DNA from: Deferribacteraceae bacterium
GTDB taxonomy: Bacteria; Chrysiogenota; Deferribacteres; Deferribacterales; JAISNW01
NCBI GenBank assembly: GCA_031276055.1
Contig: JAISNW010000225.1
Span: 1 to 5,118, forward strand
Length of the DNA: 5,118 nucleotides
Direction: 5' to 3'
The first letter of the stretch is position 1, and each line of letters starts with the position of its first letter. The notes under the pieces are model-generated. The model ran no database searches and was not told the origin of the DNA. It saw nothing but the letters and a program-made list of their open reading frames with translations. Made by a program: the position numbers and the translations under genes. Shown here one piece after another: positions 4,912 to 5,118 of this stretch.

Positions 4912-5118
4912 GGCGCGTTCGTTTCAGAGGGAGTTTTCAAGGTATTATATGCTCTCCCACCGTTCACAGAAGAGCGCCTTCGCTCCCTAAAAGATAGAAA
5001 TGCAGCAGCCAGCAGTATAAAAGAGAAGCGGGAGATTAAAAGAGAGATAGAGAGTTTCAGCGGCGGTCCTTTTTCTTGGAAGGAGAGCTTTTCGGAGGTG
5101 TTCAGCGAGAACGGCGGT
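4912..5118 (+). CDS. possible plus-strand gene with missing start (frameshifted or sequence error), cut by window edge
   Basis: After TAG 4909-4911 this frame stays open for 69 codons to the window end. Its codons favour purines, especially G, in the first position (26 of 69 start with G), as real genes do. It reads as a soluble, charged helix (LPPFTEERLRSLKDR, then Lys/Glu/Arg-rich to about codon 49). It has no ATG or TTG, and its only GTG is near the end. An ATG at 4949-4951 stands 6 bases after AAGG (4939-4942) but is in another frame that stops at 4988. One extra G after that ATG would give Met-Ala-Leu-Pro-Pro and join this frame. I do not recognise the product. It would be divergent from the MarR gene and a natural target for it. 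The opposite strand is also open here but looks less coding-like. Confidence 0.33.

Noticed and set aside
4887..5118. Open minus-strand frame at the right edge, with a possible membrane helix
   Set aside because: Only about 43 percent of codons begin with a purine, against 67 percent on the plus frame. The 'helix' is Ser/Leu-rich and is the antisense of a Lys/Glu-rich stretch, so it looks like a shadow. It remains possible until the sequence is extended.
1..5118. CRISPR arrays, tRNA genes, insertion sequences, toxin-antitoxin or defence modules
   Set aside because: No regularly spaced repeats, cloverleaf, transposase or defence-gene motifs were seen on either strand.

Overview
The window looks like chromosomal DNA from a moderately AT-rich, Gram-negative-type bacterium that makes c-type cytochromes by the System I (Ccm) route. 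This rests on CcmC and CcmD, a proteobacterial-style RapZ and sigma70-like promoters. The PyrE carries a C-terminal Cys-x2-Cys tail. An anaerobic lineage such as Deferribacterota, Desulfobacterota or Nitrospirota would fit, but the phylum is an inference I cannot prove. No rRNA, tRNA, CRISPR array, insertion sequence or prophage gene is visible.

Layout. The left edge (1-408, +) is the C-terminal part of an ABC-2 type transporter permease. It converges on a compact six-gene minus-strand operon (3380 down to 434), read in this order: a small STAS-domain protein, an unrecognised multi-pass membrane protein, CcmC, a 37-residue CcmD-like protein, PyrF and PyrE. Three of the five junctions are 4-base ATGA stop/start overlaps, so haem handling for cytochrome c maturation is tightly coupled to the last two steps of UMP synthesis. 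A near-consensus promoter (3404-3432) drives the operon. It also fixes the STAS start at 3380, because the longer TTG start at 3404 would lie inside the -10 element.

Divergently, rapZ (3502-4365, +) has its own extended -10 promoter and a good ribosome binding site. It converges on a minus-strand MarR-family regulator (4375-4845) whose C-terminal tail carries a Cys-x2-Cys-x2-Cys cluster. Its predicted promoter sits so close to the ATG that the message may be leaderless, and an AT-rich inverted repeat over the -10 could be its own operator.

Right edge (4846-5118). This holds the marR promoter region, two abutting perfect palindromes, and a plus-strand frame with coding-like composition that has no usable start codon. 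One missing G just after an ATG at 4949 would give it a normal start behind a ribosome binding site. This is either a frameshifted gene or a sequence error.

The most unusual items are the Ccm-pyrimidine operon with an unknown membrane protein in the place where CcmB might be expected, the cysteine-tailed MarR, and the start-less frame at the right edge. I see no clear evidence of a wholly new defence or mobile system.
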